A stretch of DNA of 64,000 nt. Source: Cyanobacteriota bacterium (GTDB lineage: Bacteria > Cyanobacteriota > Cyanobacteriia > CACIAM-69d). Positions 9,713 to 17,354 of this stretch are shown here, in pieces; positions within the stretch are counted from its first letter, which is position 1; each line of letters starts with the position of its first letter. The notes beneath the pieces are model-generated. The model did no database searches. It saw only the letters and a program-made list of their open reading frames with translations, and was not told the origin of the DNA. The stretch covers positions 310,001 to 374,000 of the forward strand of contig JAKRSF010000008.1 in assembly GCA_022402445.1 (NCBI GenBank), given 5' to 3'. Position numbers and translations under genes: made by a program.

Positions 9713-9744
9713 TCCAGGCGGGTTATGTGGACCCGCGCCCTGGA
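9713..9744 (+). other. Strong hairpin in putative leader
   Basis: TCCAGG (9713-9718) pairs perfectly with CCTGGA (9739-9744), and CGGGT (9719-9723) with ACCCG (9731-9735), leaving a 7-nt loop and a 3-nt bulge. No T-run follows, so it is not an obvious intrinsic terminator on the plus strand. It could be a leader structure or part of a small RNA. Confidence 0.5.
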
Positions 9745-9892
9745 CCGCTTCCCCGGCCTAACCCCATTGTTGCGCCGCCGCCGCTCCCGGCCACCCCCCA
9801 ACCCTCCTAAGGGATTGAAACGGGATTGAAACTTACCCAACGCCCGCGCCTGCCATTTGCCCCCGTGCGGGCACGAGGAACCCTACATCGCC

Positions 9893-11320
9893 ATGCCCAC
9901 CCGTCCCCGCCGCAGTGCCGCCAGCCGAGCCAGTGTTGATCCCCAGGTGCTCCACCCCAAGCTCCAGGCAGCTTTGGATTGTTTGGAGGTGAACCTAGAG
10001 GCGGAGCTGGCCCGCTACCGGCGATCGCGGCCCCAGAAGGGGGGCATTGTGCGGCGGTTTTTGGTGCGGCTCTCGGGCACTGGCGAACCGGAGGCGGTGC
10101 CCCTGCCCTTGCAAGCGGGAAAACCCTCGGCGGCGGCCCTGCCAGCGGCCCAACCGGCGGGCTTGGATACGGCGATTTTAGGGCTGCGATCGCCGGAACT
10201 CGATCGCGCGGCGGATCAGGCCCTTGCGAGGCTATCCCCCCAGGGGGATCAGGAGGAGTTGCGCGCCGCCTTGACCCTGGTGCAGCCACCGGGACCGGGG
10301 CGACTCCCCCTGACCGGCCCCGAAACCCCCGACAGCCCCCCGCCTCCCCCCACTAGAGCAGGTGTCACCACGGCGGCGAATCTTTTGGCGGCGCGATCGC
10401 CCGAGGCACCCCTCCAGCGGGCCTTGCGGGAAGAGGAAGACACCCTCGATCCCCTGGCGGATGATCCCCTCGGGGATTCCGATCAAGCCTATTTCGCCGG
10501 GGCCTATGGGGCCGATGCCTACGATCGCTCCGGCGACCTGCGGGGAACGGCGCAACAGCGGCGGCGCAATCGGCGGCGATCGCGGCGGGGTGGCCCCTTC
10601 AGCACCATCGGCGTCGCCACCATCCTGCTGACCCTGTCCGGCACCGTCTGGACCTACTACAGCAACTACCCCGCCAGTGACGAACATTTGCGCCTCGCGG
10701 GCCTCTGGGAACGGCTCGGCAACACCCTCAACCTCGACGAAAGCGCGATCGCGGAAGGCCCCGCCCCCAGCCCCAGCGCCCCCGCCGAAGTGACCGGCCT
10801 GCCCACCAACCTGGCCCAGCGGGAATTTGTGGACCTCAACCTCCAGACCCTGAGCACCCTCGCGGAACCGGCCCCCCCCTCCCCCAGCCCCGAACCCCTC
10901 GCCAGCCCCGGCACCACCGCCCTAGGCCCCCAAACCCTGCCCCAGGTGCCCGAAATTCCCGTCGTGGGGGCCGCCACCGCCAGCCCAAGCCCAACCGCTT
11001 CCCCCACCGCCGGAGCCACCCCCAAGGCGAGCCCCAAACCCCAGACCAGCCCTAGCCCTAAACTTGCCCTCGGGGCGATCATCCCCATCCCCGCCGACGG
11101 CACCCGCTACTACTACGTCGTCGCCACCCCGAGCGATCGCATCACCCTCGACGCCGCCCGCAAATACGTCCCCGACGCCTACACCCGCCAATTCCCCGCC
11201 GGCAGCCGCATCCAGTTCGGAGCCCTCGACACCCGCGATCGCGCCGAACAGGTTGCCCGTCGGCTCCTCGACGCCGGTATCCCCGTCGAGATCTATCATC
11301 CCAAGGCCCAGACCCCATAA
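9893..11320 (+). CDS. Single-span membrane protein with C-terminal SPOR-like domain
   Basis: A 475-residue protein from ATG 9893; a TTG 36 bp upstream is in frame but less likely. Residues 1-230 are polar and Pro/Ala-rich, followed by a basic patch (RRRRNRRRSRRGG) and one membrane span (FSTIGVATILLTLSGTVWTY, about residues 236-255), giving an N-in, C-out topology. A long Pro/Ser/Ala linker ends in a compact C-terminal domain of about 75 residues: RYYYVVATPSD, then TRQFPAGSRIQFGALDTRD and AEQVARRLLDAGIPVEIY. This resembles SPOR domains, which bind peptidoglycan stripped of stem peptides. The gene lies 50 bp upstream of the pspA-like gene in the same direction. A cell-envelope role is inferred; no specific function is known to me. 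Confidence 0.6.
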   Translation: MPTRPRRSAASRASVDPQVLHPKLQAALDCLEVNLEAELARYRRSRPQKGGIVRRFLVRLSGTGEPEAVPLPLQAGKPSAAALPAAQPAGLDTAILGLRSPELDRAADQALARLSPQGDQEELRAALTLVQPPGPGRLPLTGPETPDSPPPPPTRAGVTTAANLLAARSPEAPLQRALREEEDTLDPLADDPLGDSDQAYFAGAYGADAYDRSGDLRGTAQQRRRNRRRSRRGGPFSTIGVATILLTLSGTVWTYYSNYPASDEHLRLAGLWERLGNTLNLDESAIAEGPAPSPSAPAEVTGLPTNLAQREFVDLNLQTLSTLAEPAPPSPSPEPLASPGTTALGPQTLPQVPEIPVVGAATASPSPTASPTAGATPKASPKPQTSPSPKLALGAIIPIPADGTRYYYVVATPSDRITLDAARKYVPDAYTRQFPAGSRIQFGALDTRDRAEQVARRLLDAGIPVEIYHPKAQTP

Positions 11321-11370
11321 GCCATCGGTTAGGATACGGTTTAGGGAAGGGAATTGAAGGGAGACAGACG

Positions 11371-12051
11371 GTGGGATTACTCGATCGCATCGGTCGCCTC
11401 GTTCGGGCGAATGTCAACAGCCTCATCACCCAGGCGGAAGACCCGGAAAAGGTTTTGGAGGCCACCCTCCAGAGTCTGCAACGGGAACTCACCCAGGTGC
11501 GTCAGGCCGTTGCCCAGGCGATCGCCATCCAGAAGCGCACCGAACGCCAGTATGCAGCGGCCCAACAAACCGCCGCCGACTGGTACCGGCAGGCCCAACT
11601 GGCCGTGGATCGCGGCGAAGACGGGGCCGCCCGCGACGCCCTCACCCGTCGGCAACCGTTCCACCAGAGCGCCCTCGCCCTGGGGGGCCAGCTCAATGGC
11701 CAAACCCAAACCGTCGAGCAGTTGCGCCAGACCCTGCGCGATCTGGAACAAAAGTTCCTCGAAGCTCGGGCTAAGCGGGATCTGTACGTGGCGCGGGCGC
11801 GATCGGCGGCGGCATCCCAACGGATGAATGAACTGCTCGATCGCACGGGGGGGTCTGCGGCGGGCCGTGCCTTTGAACGGCTAGAGGCCAAGGTGCTCGA
11901 TCTCGAGGCCCGTTCCAGTGTCGGGGCCTTGGGCAGCGATCCCATTGAGGGGCAATTTGCCGCCCTCGAAGGACTCACCAGCGTTGATGCGGAGCTGGCG
12001 AACCTGAAGGCGGCGCGCACCTCGAACCGACGTCCCCCCCTGGGGCCTTAG
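11371..12051 (+). CDS. pspA: PspA/IM30 family protein (PspA-like paralogue)
   Basis: A 226-residue, almost wholly helical coiled-coil protein starting GLLDRIGRLVRANVNSLI, the amphipathic helix 0 and helix 1 of PspA/Vipp1. The AEDPEKVLE motif follows. Family members form ESCRT-III-like rods or rings on the inner membrane and help maintain or repair it under stress. It lacks the extra C-terminal helix of Vipp1, ending shortly after LANLKAAR, so it is the PspA-type member. The start is GTG 11371, preceded by GAAGGGAG. It is followed 135 bp later by vipp1, so the two paralogues are in tandem. The name pspA is by family and length. Confidence 0.85.
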   Translation: MGLLDRIGRLVRANVNSLITQAEDPEKVLEATLQSLQRELTQVRQAVAQAIAIQKRTERQYAAAQQTAADWYRQAQLAVDRGEDGAARDALTRRQPFHQSALALGGQLNGQTQTVEQLRQTLRDLEQKFLEARAKRDLYVARARSAAASQRMNELLDRTGGSAAGRAFERLEAKVLDLEARSSVGALGSDPIEGQFAALEGLTSVDAELANLKAARTSNRRPPLGP

Positions 12052-12186
12052 GTCCCCTAGCCCGATCCCCCTCCTCCTGGCCGTAGCGGTCAGGGAATCG
12101 TTAGGATCCTCGAATCCCGAGCCCTTTGGTCGCATCGACATTCAATCAACCGCTCAATCGACTTCAGTAGTTAGGAGAATCCAGCC

Positions 12187-12966
12187 ATGGGACTGTTTGA
12201 TCGCGTGAGTCGGCTTGTGCGCGCCAACGTCAATGACATGGTGAGCAAGGCGGAAGACCCGGAAAAAATCCTCGAGCAGTCGATCATCGATATGCAGGAG
12301 GATCTGGTGCAAATGCGTCAGGCGGTGGCAAAGGCGATCGCGGCCCAGAACCGGATGCAGCAGCAATATAACCAGGCCCAGACGGAGGCGGATAAGTGGG
12401 TCCAGCGGGCGCAGCTTGCCCTGCAAAAGGGGGATGAGAATCTGGCCCGGGAAGCCCTCAGCCGCAAGAAGGTGCAGGCGGAAACGGCCACGAGCCTGAA
12501 GGGGCAACTGGATCAGCAGACGGCCATGGTCGATGGGCTCAAGCGCAATTTGATGGCCCTGGAAGGGAAGATTTCTGAGGCCAAGACCAAGAAGGATATG
12601 CTCAAGGCGCGCGCGTCGGCGGCGAAGGCCAATGAGCAGTTGCAGAGCACCATTAGCTCGATGAATACGGGCAGTGCCATGGCGGCCTTTGAGCGCATGG
12701 AGGAGAAGGTGCTGGAGATGGAGGCGCGATCGCAGGCGGCGGCGGAGCTGGGGGGGGTGAACCTCGAAAACCAGTTCGCGGCCCTCGAGTCCGGGAGCGA
12801 TGTGGATGATGAACTGGCGGCGATGAAGGCCAGTATGTTGGGCGGTGCGGCTCCGGCGGCGGGGGCGCTGCCTGCGGGGGAAGGGGCGGCGGCGACGACG
12901 CCCGCGAGTAAGGATGCGGCGGTGGATGCGGAATTGGATGCCCTGCGGCGGCAGTTGGGGGAATAG
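12187..12966 (+). CDS. vipp1: Vesicle-inducing protein in plastids (Vipp1/IM30)
   Basis: A 259-residue PspA-family protein. It starts GLFDRVSRLVRANVNDMVSK, with AEDPEKILEQ after it, and has long charged helices (residues 25-215). It also carries the Vipp1-specific C-terminal extension: a flexible Ala/Gly/Pro linker (about 218-243) and a terminal helix DAELDALRRQLGE. Vipp1 assembles into rings and rods on thylakoid and plasma membranes and is needed for thylakoid formation and membrane protection. The start ATG 12187 has a good ribosome site (TTAGGAGAA). It is the downstream partner of the pspA-like gene. The paralogues share the N-terminal motif but are clearly diverged, so this is an old duplication. 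Confidence 0.92.
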   Translation: MGLFDRVSRLVRANVNDMVSKAEDPEKILEQSIIDMQEDLVQMRQAVAKAIAAQNRMQQQYNQAQTEADKWVQRAQLALQKGDENLAREALSRKKVQAETATSLKGQLDQQTAMVDGLKRNLMALEGKISEAKTKKDMLKARASAAKANEQLQSTISSMNTGSAMAAFERMEEKVLEMEARSQAAAELGGVNLENQFAALESGSDVDDELAAMKASMLGGAAPAAGALPAGEGAAATTPASKDAAVDAELDALRRQLGE

Positions 12967-13112
12967 TCTGACAGTCTGGCCGGTGGGTCCGGATTGGGGC
13001 CGGGTGGTTCCACGGAGGGCGGTTGGGGCGATATCCTAGGCCATCTGGGGTCTTGGGATCCCGCGATCGCCCCCTGCCGGTCCATGAGTTGTTTAGTGGG
13101 AGTGTGAGGTTT

Positions 13113-13448
13113 ATGGGTCAGGTGTTGACGATCCGCGATGCGGATTTCGAGCGTGAGGTGTTGCAGGCGGAGGGGACGGTGCTGGCCTATTTTTGGGCCC
13201 AGTGGTGCGGTCCCTGTCGGCTGATGGGGCCGAGTATCGAGTGGGCGGCGTCGGCCTATGCTGAGGGGCTCAAGGTGGTGAAGCTGGAGGTGGACCCGAA
13301 CCCGGAGAGCGTGAAGCGCTGCCAGGTGGAGGGGGTTCCGGCCCTGCTGCTGCACCGCAATGGGGAGTTGATTGACCGCAGTGAGGGGGCGATCACCCGC
13401 GAGAAGTTGGCGGCGTTTTTGGCTCCCCATTTGGGTGCAGCGGTCTAG
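13113..13448 (+). CDS. Thioredoxin (cyanobacterial TrxB/x-type-like)
   Basis: A 111-residue thioredoxin. The active site W31-C32-G-P-C35 is intact, preceded by VLAYFWAQ. The cis-Pro motif is VEGVPALLL, and KLEVDPNPESVKRC matches the cyanobacterial thioredoxins of the Slr1139 type as I recall them. It is a cytoplasmic dithiol-disulfide reductant of target enzymes. ATG 13113 gives the normal family length; longer in-frame starts add an unrelated Gly/Arg segment. It lies 146 bp after vipp1 in the same direction and is immediately followed by a repeat element (13469-13676) that separates it from the aminotransferase gene. Confidence 0.87.
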   Translation: MGQVLTIRDADFEREVLQAEGTVLAYFWAQWCGPCRLMGPSIEWAASAYAEGLKVVKLEVDPNPESVKRCQVEGVPALLLHRNGELIDRSEGAITREKLAAFLAPHLGAAV

Positions 13449-13468
13449 AACCTGTCGTCAATTCCACC

Positions 13469-13676
13469 ACCGTAGGGGTTGGGTTTCCCAACCCTCGCCC
13501 AACCGATCACCACAAGGCTGTCGGATTTATGTCTCCCAACCCTCGCCCAAGGGATTACCACGGGGCTATGGGGTTAATGTTTTCTAACCCTCGCCCACGC
13601 GATCGCCGCAAACCTCTTCAATTTCGGGCATGGCAGGGATCGCGGGGGCTGGGCGGGGAAACCCCGCCCCTACGGT
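13469..13676 (+). mobile_element. MITE-like repeat, copy A (10-bp terminal inverted repeats)
   Basis: A 208-bp element bounded by ACCGTAGGGG (13469-13478) and its exact reverse complement CCCCTACGGT (13667-13676). Each end forms a short palindrome (GGGTTGGG..CCCAACCC on the left, GGGCGGGG..CCCCGCCC on the right). Inside are three 48-bp tandem units starting AACCCTCGCCC at 13490, 13538 and 13586. No transposase is encoded, so it would be non-autonomous. No target-site duplication is obvious. Related copies are at 27223-27404, about 39271-39340 and about 56030-56094. Confidence 0.65.
13490..13633 (+). repeat. Three 48-bp tandem units inside repeat copy A
   Basis: The motif AACCCTCGCCC recurs at exactly 48-bp spacing (13490, 13538, 13586). 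Degenerate sequence follows each time, with GAT..ACCAC or GATCGCCGC and GGCT or related text. The corresponding left part of copy B has one unit. Confidence 0.7.
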
Positions 13677-13732
13677 TAATCGATTAAATTTGTCTTTTTG
13701 TGAGTGGCTTCTGTGATCGGTGCCTGTGCCCT

Positions 13733-14917
13733 ATGAGATTTGCGGACCGGATTCGACCCCTTCAGTTCAATGTGTTTGCGGAGATGGATCGGGCGAAGGC
13801 GGCGGCGATCGCGGCGGGCCTAGAGATTATTGACCTGTCCTTGGGGTCGGTGGATTTGCCGACGCCGGAGCCGGTGCTTGAGGCGATCGCGGCGTCCCTG
13901 GGGGATTCGAGCACCCATGGCTATCAACTGTTCCGCAATACCCAGGCGTTCCGGCAGGCGGTGGCGGCGCGCTATATGGCGACCTTTGGGGTGCCGGTGG
14001 ATCCGGAAACGGAGGTGCTGGCCCTCATCGGTTCCCAGGAGGGTACGGCCCATCTGCCGTTGGCGATCCTGAATCCGGGGGATGTGGCCCTGTTGCAGGA
14101 TCCGGGCTACCCGTCCCACTACGGCGGCGTGTATCTGGCGGGGGGTGAGCCCTATCCCATGGCCCTGCGGGCGGAAAAGGGGTTTTTGCCGGATTTTGAT
14201 GAAATTCCGCCAGAAGTGGCGGCGCGATCGCGGCTGATGGTGCTGAACTATCCCCACAATCCCACGACGGCGACGGCGAATGTGGCGTTTTTTGAGCGGG
14301 CGCTGGCCTTTTGCGATCGCCACGATCTCGTTTTAGTCCACGATTTCGCCTATGACGGCATGGTGTTCGAGGGGGGCGAGCAGCCGTCCATTTTCCAGGT
14401 GGATCGCGATAAACGCCGCTCGATCGAATTTTTTACCCTCTCGAAGGCTTTTAATATGGGGGGCTTCCGCATTGGCTACGCGATCGGCAACCGGGAGCTG
14501 ATCCAGGTGCTGCGCCAAATTAAGGCGGTGGTGGATTTTAATCAATATGCGGGGGTGCTGCGGGGGGCGATCGCGGCCCTGACCGGTCCCCAGGACAGCC
14601 GCCATGAACGGCTCGCGATTTTTCAAGAACGCCGGGATGCTTTCATTCAAGCCATGGCCGCGATCGGCTGGGCCGTGCCGACCCCCAAGGCGACGATGTT
14701 TGTGTGGGCCAAGCTGCCGGAGCCCTGGACGACGCGATCGGTGGATTTTTGTACCCAACTGGTGGCCGCCACGGGGGTGGCCGTTGCTCCGGGCTTTGGC
14801 TTTGGTCCGTCCGGGGAGGGCTATGTGCGCTTTGCCCTGGTCCAGGATCCGACGGGGCTTCAGGTGGCGGTTGATCGCATCGCTCGGTTCTTGCAAACGT
14901 CGGGGCGATCGCAATGA
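13733..14917 (+). CDS. Class I/II PLP-dependent aminotransferase
   Basis: A 394-residue fold-type I aminotransferase. The cofactor lysine lies in FTLSKAFNMGGFRIG (K238). Other cofactor contacts include NYPHNPT (Asn/Pro, about 172-178) and DFAYDGM (about 204-210), with GYQLFRNTQAFRQAV in the substrate-facing N-terminal part. The overall pattern resembles the LL-diaminopimelate/aspartate aminotransferase group; the amino-acid substrate is not decided by sequence alone. ATG 13733 is preferred over GTG 13700 because the family N-terminus begins MRFADRIRPLQFNVF. It is convergent with the next gene, 9 bp between stops, and is separated from the thioredoxin gene by a repeat element. Confidence 0.85.
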   Translation: MRFADRIRPLQFNVFAEMDRAKAAAIAAGLEIIDLSLGSVDLPTPEPVLEAIAASLGDSSTHGYQLFRNTQAFRQAVAARYMATFGVPVDPETEVLALIGSQEGTAHLPLAILNPGDVALLQDPGYPSHYGGVYLAGGEPYPMALRAEKGFLPDFDEIPPEVAARSRLMVLNYPHNPTTATANVAFFERALAFCDRHDLVLVHDFAYDGMVFEGGEQPSIFQVDRDKRRSIEFFTLSKAFNMGGFRIGYAIGNRELIQVLRQIKAVVDFNQYAGVLRGAIAALTGPQDSRHERLAIFQERRDAFIQAMAAIGWAVPTPKATMFVWAKLPEPWTTRSVDFCTQLVAATGVAVAPGFGFGPSGEGYVRFALVQDPTGLQVAVDRIARFLQTSGRSQ

Positions 14918-14926
14918 TGGACTAAC

Positions 14927-15616
14927 TTAATCCACGCCGATGCTAGATAAGTCCGCCGCCGCGATCGCGTCCGCCGTCGCCAGCGGTTCCCCGAGATAGA
15001 TCGCCCGAATATCCGGCGGCAACGATTCTTGGATGGCCCGGTAGCCCTGCCGCAGCCGCGCCCGCACCCCCGCTGGCGAAATGGTTTCCCCCTCCGCTTG
15101 CAGATAGGCCGCAATGCGCGGTTCGCTCCAGTGCAGGGTTTGGGCCATGATCGTCATCAGCCGCGTCATCGGTTCCTGGCGATCGAGGGCATTTTCCAGA
15201 TAGCACCACAACGGCGGCGATGCGTTCGAGAGGGAATAGTGGATCGACTCGACCGACGGCAATTCCGCCTGGTTCACGCACACCGCCGTGATATTGATCA
15301 GCCAATTTTGCAGCGTGAATTCCTCTAGGTTGGCGCTGCCTCCGAGGTTTTCCTGGGCGAGGCGCAGATTCAGGATCGTCAGTTCCCGAAAAATGCGCTG
15401 CCAGGTTTTGGCGAAGAGGTAGTCCGTCTGGACCGGCGACAGGGTGGCGTGGCGCGCGAGGGTATAGACGATGGGGCTGTAGCGGCAAAAGAGCGCGACA
15501 AAATAGCGGCCCGAGTCGGGATATCGCTGGAACAGATCCAACAACTCCAGATCGCTGCGGGCGGCCAAGGAGGCGACGATCGGGTGCTGGGCTTCGGGGA
15601 AGTGGGGCGTGTCCAT
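14927..15616 (-). CDS. Sigma-70-like (ECF-like) protein
   Basis: A 229-residue soluble protein. Residues about 20-85 resemble sigma region 2: DLELLDLFQRYPDSGRYFVA, FCRYSPIVYTLARH and TDYLFAKTWQRIFREL, in which the family has a conserved aromatic helix that melts the -10 DNA. Residues about 165-215 (LHWSEPRIAAYLQAE, SPAGVRARLRQGYRAIQESL) look like a helix-turn-helix resembling region 4. Both are divergent, and the middle insert is longer than in standard ECF factors. It may be a true alternative sigma factor or a relative with another role. No anti-sigma gene is adjacent. The start ATG 15616 is the first in-frame start. Confidence 0.5.
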   Translation of the reverse strand: MDTPHFPEAQHPIVASLAARSDLELLDLFQRYPDSGRYFVALFCRYSPIVYTLARHATLSPVQTDYLFAKTWQRIFRELTILNLRLAQENLGGSANLEEFTLQNWLINITAVCVNQAELPSVESIHYSLSNASPPLWCYLENALDRQEPMTRLMTIMAQTLHWSEPRIAAYLQAEGETISPAGVRARLRQGYRAIQESLPPDIRAIYLGEPLATADAIAAADLSSIGVD

Positions 15617-15849
15617 GGGGCGATCGCGGGGTTGGCGGGTCGGCTCGGGGTCATCGTAGCCACCACTTTAGCAACAACCGGCTAGGGCAACTCAGCGACC
15701 ACCAGCCCATCACCGCCCCGAGGCCAGTCAATAGACAAAACCCTAGCCGATACACCAAACAGCGTCATTTGGCGACAACTGACAACGGATCCAAGCGATC
15801 ACCATGCCCGCAACGGTCCATTGGTCAGCCCCATAAAACAATTACCTTT

Positions 15850-16545
15850 TTAAGCACCTCGGCCTAACATCGCAGGTACATCAACCTCCTTAATACAGGT
15901 CAATCGAGACAGGGAAAGAATGCAGTCAATGATGGCCAGAAGATCCCTAAGAGGAATGGCTTCATCCCCCGTTAGATTGGCTGCTGCGAGATCTGCCAAA
16001 ACTTCTGGAGTGCCAACATTGCCAGCATTAATCACCGTGATCCCGATCTGCTGCGATCGCAACTCCTCCCGTAGGGCATGGACCACCCCCCGCAGTCCAA
16101 ACTTCGATGCACTGTTGGCAACCTCCCTTCCTGGGAAGTTATCTCGACCGGAAAGTGCCCCCATAAAAATAATTTTGGGATGATCCGATCGCCGCAGGGC
16201 AGGCAGTAGCGCCTTGACTAACCGAATGGGGGCCACCAGATTAACGGCAATGACGCGCATGATGTCCCCATCAGAGCAGGTTTCAAAGCGATACTGAGGG
16301 GTAAATGCGTGGGTTTCCCAGGTTCCACCCATATATAGCAACGCATCTAAAGTGTTATCCCCGATCGCATTGACCACCGTTTCTATGCCCGCCAGGTTAG
16401 CTAAATCTGCCTGCACCCATTCACCCACCGGAGCAGCGGTGCGAGAGACCGTCAACAGGCGATCGCATCGGCCTATCAAATGTTCTGCAACCGCAAGTCC
16501 AATGCCACGACTTGCCCCTGCAACCAGAATCGTTTTAAAGGACAT
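15850..16545 (-). CDS. Short-chain dehydrogenase/reductase-like protein, catalytic Tyr replaced
   Basis: A 231-residue Rossmann-fold protein of the SDR family. The cofactor motif is GASRGIG (10-16), DxxN-like sequence DLAN lies at 47-50, and INAGNVGTPEV resembles the usual PG-x-V-x-T segment. The canonical Y-x3-K is N144-SAS-K148: the lysine is kept but the catalytic tyrosine is Asn. The protein may therefore be inactive as a classical reductase, a binding protein, or use another acid. It is 15 bp downstream of the GNAT gene and probably co-transcribed with it. The pair is divergent from a TetR regulator, a typical layout for a substrate-induced module. The substrate is unknown. Confidence 0.75.
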   Translation of the reverse strand: MSFKTILVAGASRGIGLAVAEHLIGRCDRLLTVSRTAAPVGEWVQADLANLAGIETVVNAIGDNTLDALLYMGGTWETHAFTPQYRFETCSDGDIMRVIAVNLVAPIRLVKALLPALRRSDHPKIIFMGALSGRDNFPGREVANSASKFGLRGVVHALREELRSQQIGITVINAGNVGTPEVLADLAAANLTGDEAIPLRDLLAIIDCILSLSRLTCIKEVDVPAMLGRGA

Positions 16546-16560
16546 GGCTGGTCTCCCGTA

Positions 16561-17235
16561 CTAATTGAGGCGCAGGCCAAGCTTGGTCACCCCCGGAAAG
16601 TCGATATTGAATTGCTCCAAGAAATAGTCAGCATAAAACGTTTGATAGGGCTTAAATCCAACGGATTCATAGGCATGACGAGCAACATCATTGCCGTTGA
16701 TCACCGTAATGCCAGCAAATTCATGCCGCCGCGATCGCCCCTCCTCTAGCAGAGCCCGCAGCAGCACCTTGCCAAAGCCCCGCCCCCTCGCCCCTGGCAA
16801 TACCGCCACATTTTCGATGATCCAAGTTGCCTGGGGTGTGAGGAAAAAGGGTTGCAAATCTCCTCCCCACAACGTCATATAGCGATCGCGAAAAACGCCC
16901 ACGGTTTCGGCGGACCAACCTAACTCCTGGGCGATCGCCCCTAGGTGGGATAGGCGCAGCGGGCAGTAGTTTTCCGGATCGGGCACGTAGCCTGCGGCGG
17001 CGGCAACGGGCTTTCCTTCGGCCTCCAAGATCAGAAAATCCCCAACGCCGCCCCAATTGGAAGCATCTGACTTCAACTCCGCCTCGATGAATTGCAGGGC
17101 GGTCGTTCCAGTCCCCTCCAGCAAATCCTCCCAAAAGCAGTGGTTGGAGGGGGGTAAAGACGCCTCATACTCGATTTGGACGAGGAAAGGGATATCGGCG
17201 GCGATCGCCTTGCGGGTGCTCAGGGTAGCCAACAT
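16561..17235 (-). CDS. GNAT family N-acetyltransferase
   Basis: A 224-residue protein with a GNAT fold. The acetyl-CoA-binding motif is ENVAVLPGARGRGFGKVLL (V-x-P-x-x-R-x-x-G-x-G/A), followed by ALLEEGRSR, and motif B NGNDVARHAYESVGFKPYQ. The N-terminus (ATLSTRKAIAADIPFLVQIE) begins the first strand and helix. It probably acetylates a small amine or amino acid; the acceptor is not readable. It is the first gene of a two-gene run with the SDR-like gene, with the TetR gene divergent. Two operator-like sequences lie between GNAT and TetR (17259-17291 and 17316-17336), so TetR control is likely. Confidence 0.83.
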   Translation of the reverse strand: MLATLSTRKAIAADIPFLVQIEYEASLPPSNHCFWEDLLEGTGTTALQFIEAELKSDASNWGGVGDFLILEAEGKPVAAAAGYVPDPENYCPLRLSHLGAIAQELGWSAETVGVFRDRYMTLWGGDLQPFFLTPQATWIIENVAVLPGARGRGFGKVLLRALLEEGRSRRHEFAGITVINGNDVARHAYESVGFKPYQTFYADYFLEQFNIDFPGVTKLGLRLN

Positions 17236-17258
17236 AGAACTCCTTTGGGGGATTTTTC

Positions 17259-17291
17259 ACGATAAGATGCAGGCTGCATGTATCTTATCGT
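17259..17291. promoter_or_regulatory. Operator-like palindrome, 10-bp arms
   Basis: ACGATAAGAT (17259-17268) and ATCTTATCGT (17282-17291) are perfect inverted repeats with a 13-bp spacer that itself contains the near-palindrome GCAGGCTGC. It lies 23 bp upstream of the GNAT start and between two divergent genes, one of them a TetR regulator, so it is a good candidate operator. Confidence 0.7.
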
Positions 17292-17315
17292 AGCGGGCCG
17301 GTCCAGCCCCGTCAA

Positions 17316-17336
17316 GATACGTGCAGTATGAATGTT
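17316..17336. promoter_or_regulatory. Second operator-like site
   Basis: GATACGTGCAGTATGAATGTT matches the reverse-complement reading of the first palindrome (GATACATGCAGCCTGCATCTT) at 16 of 21 positions. It is 18 bp upstream of the TetR ATG, where binding would repress its own gene. Confidence 0.5.
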
Positions 17337-17354
17337 AAAATTGAGTGATTGATC

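Larger units (their letters stand above)
9528..9892. other. Intergenic region with candidate promoter and structured leader
   Basis: No gene. It holds short duplications (GCTAATACC twice near 9562-9582), a -10-like TACAAT at 9648-9653, a direct repeat GATCAGGCGC (about 9679-9700), a strong hairpin at 9713-9744 and an 11-bp tandem duplication at 9811-9832. If TACAAT is used, the SPOR-like gene would have a leader of about 230 nt. Confidence 0.5.

Noticed and set aside
9811-9832. GGGATTGAAAC twice in tandem, like the 3' end of cyanobacterial CRISPR repeats
   Set aside because: Only two copies directly abutting, no spacers, no full-length repeat and no cas gene nearby.
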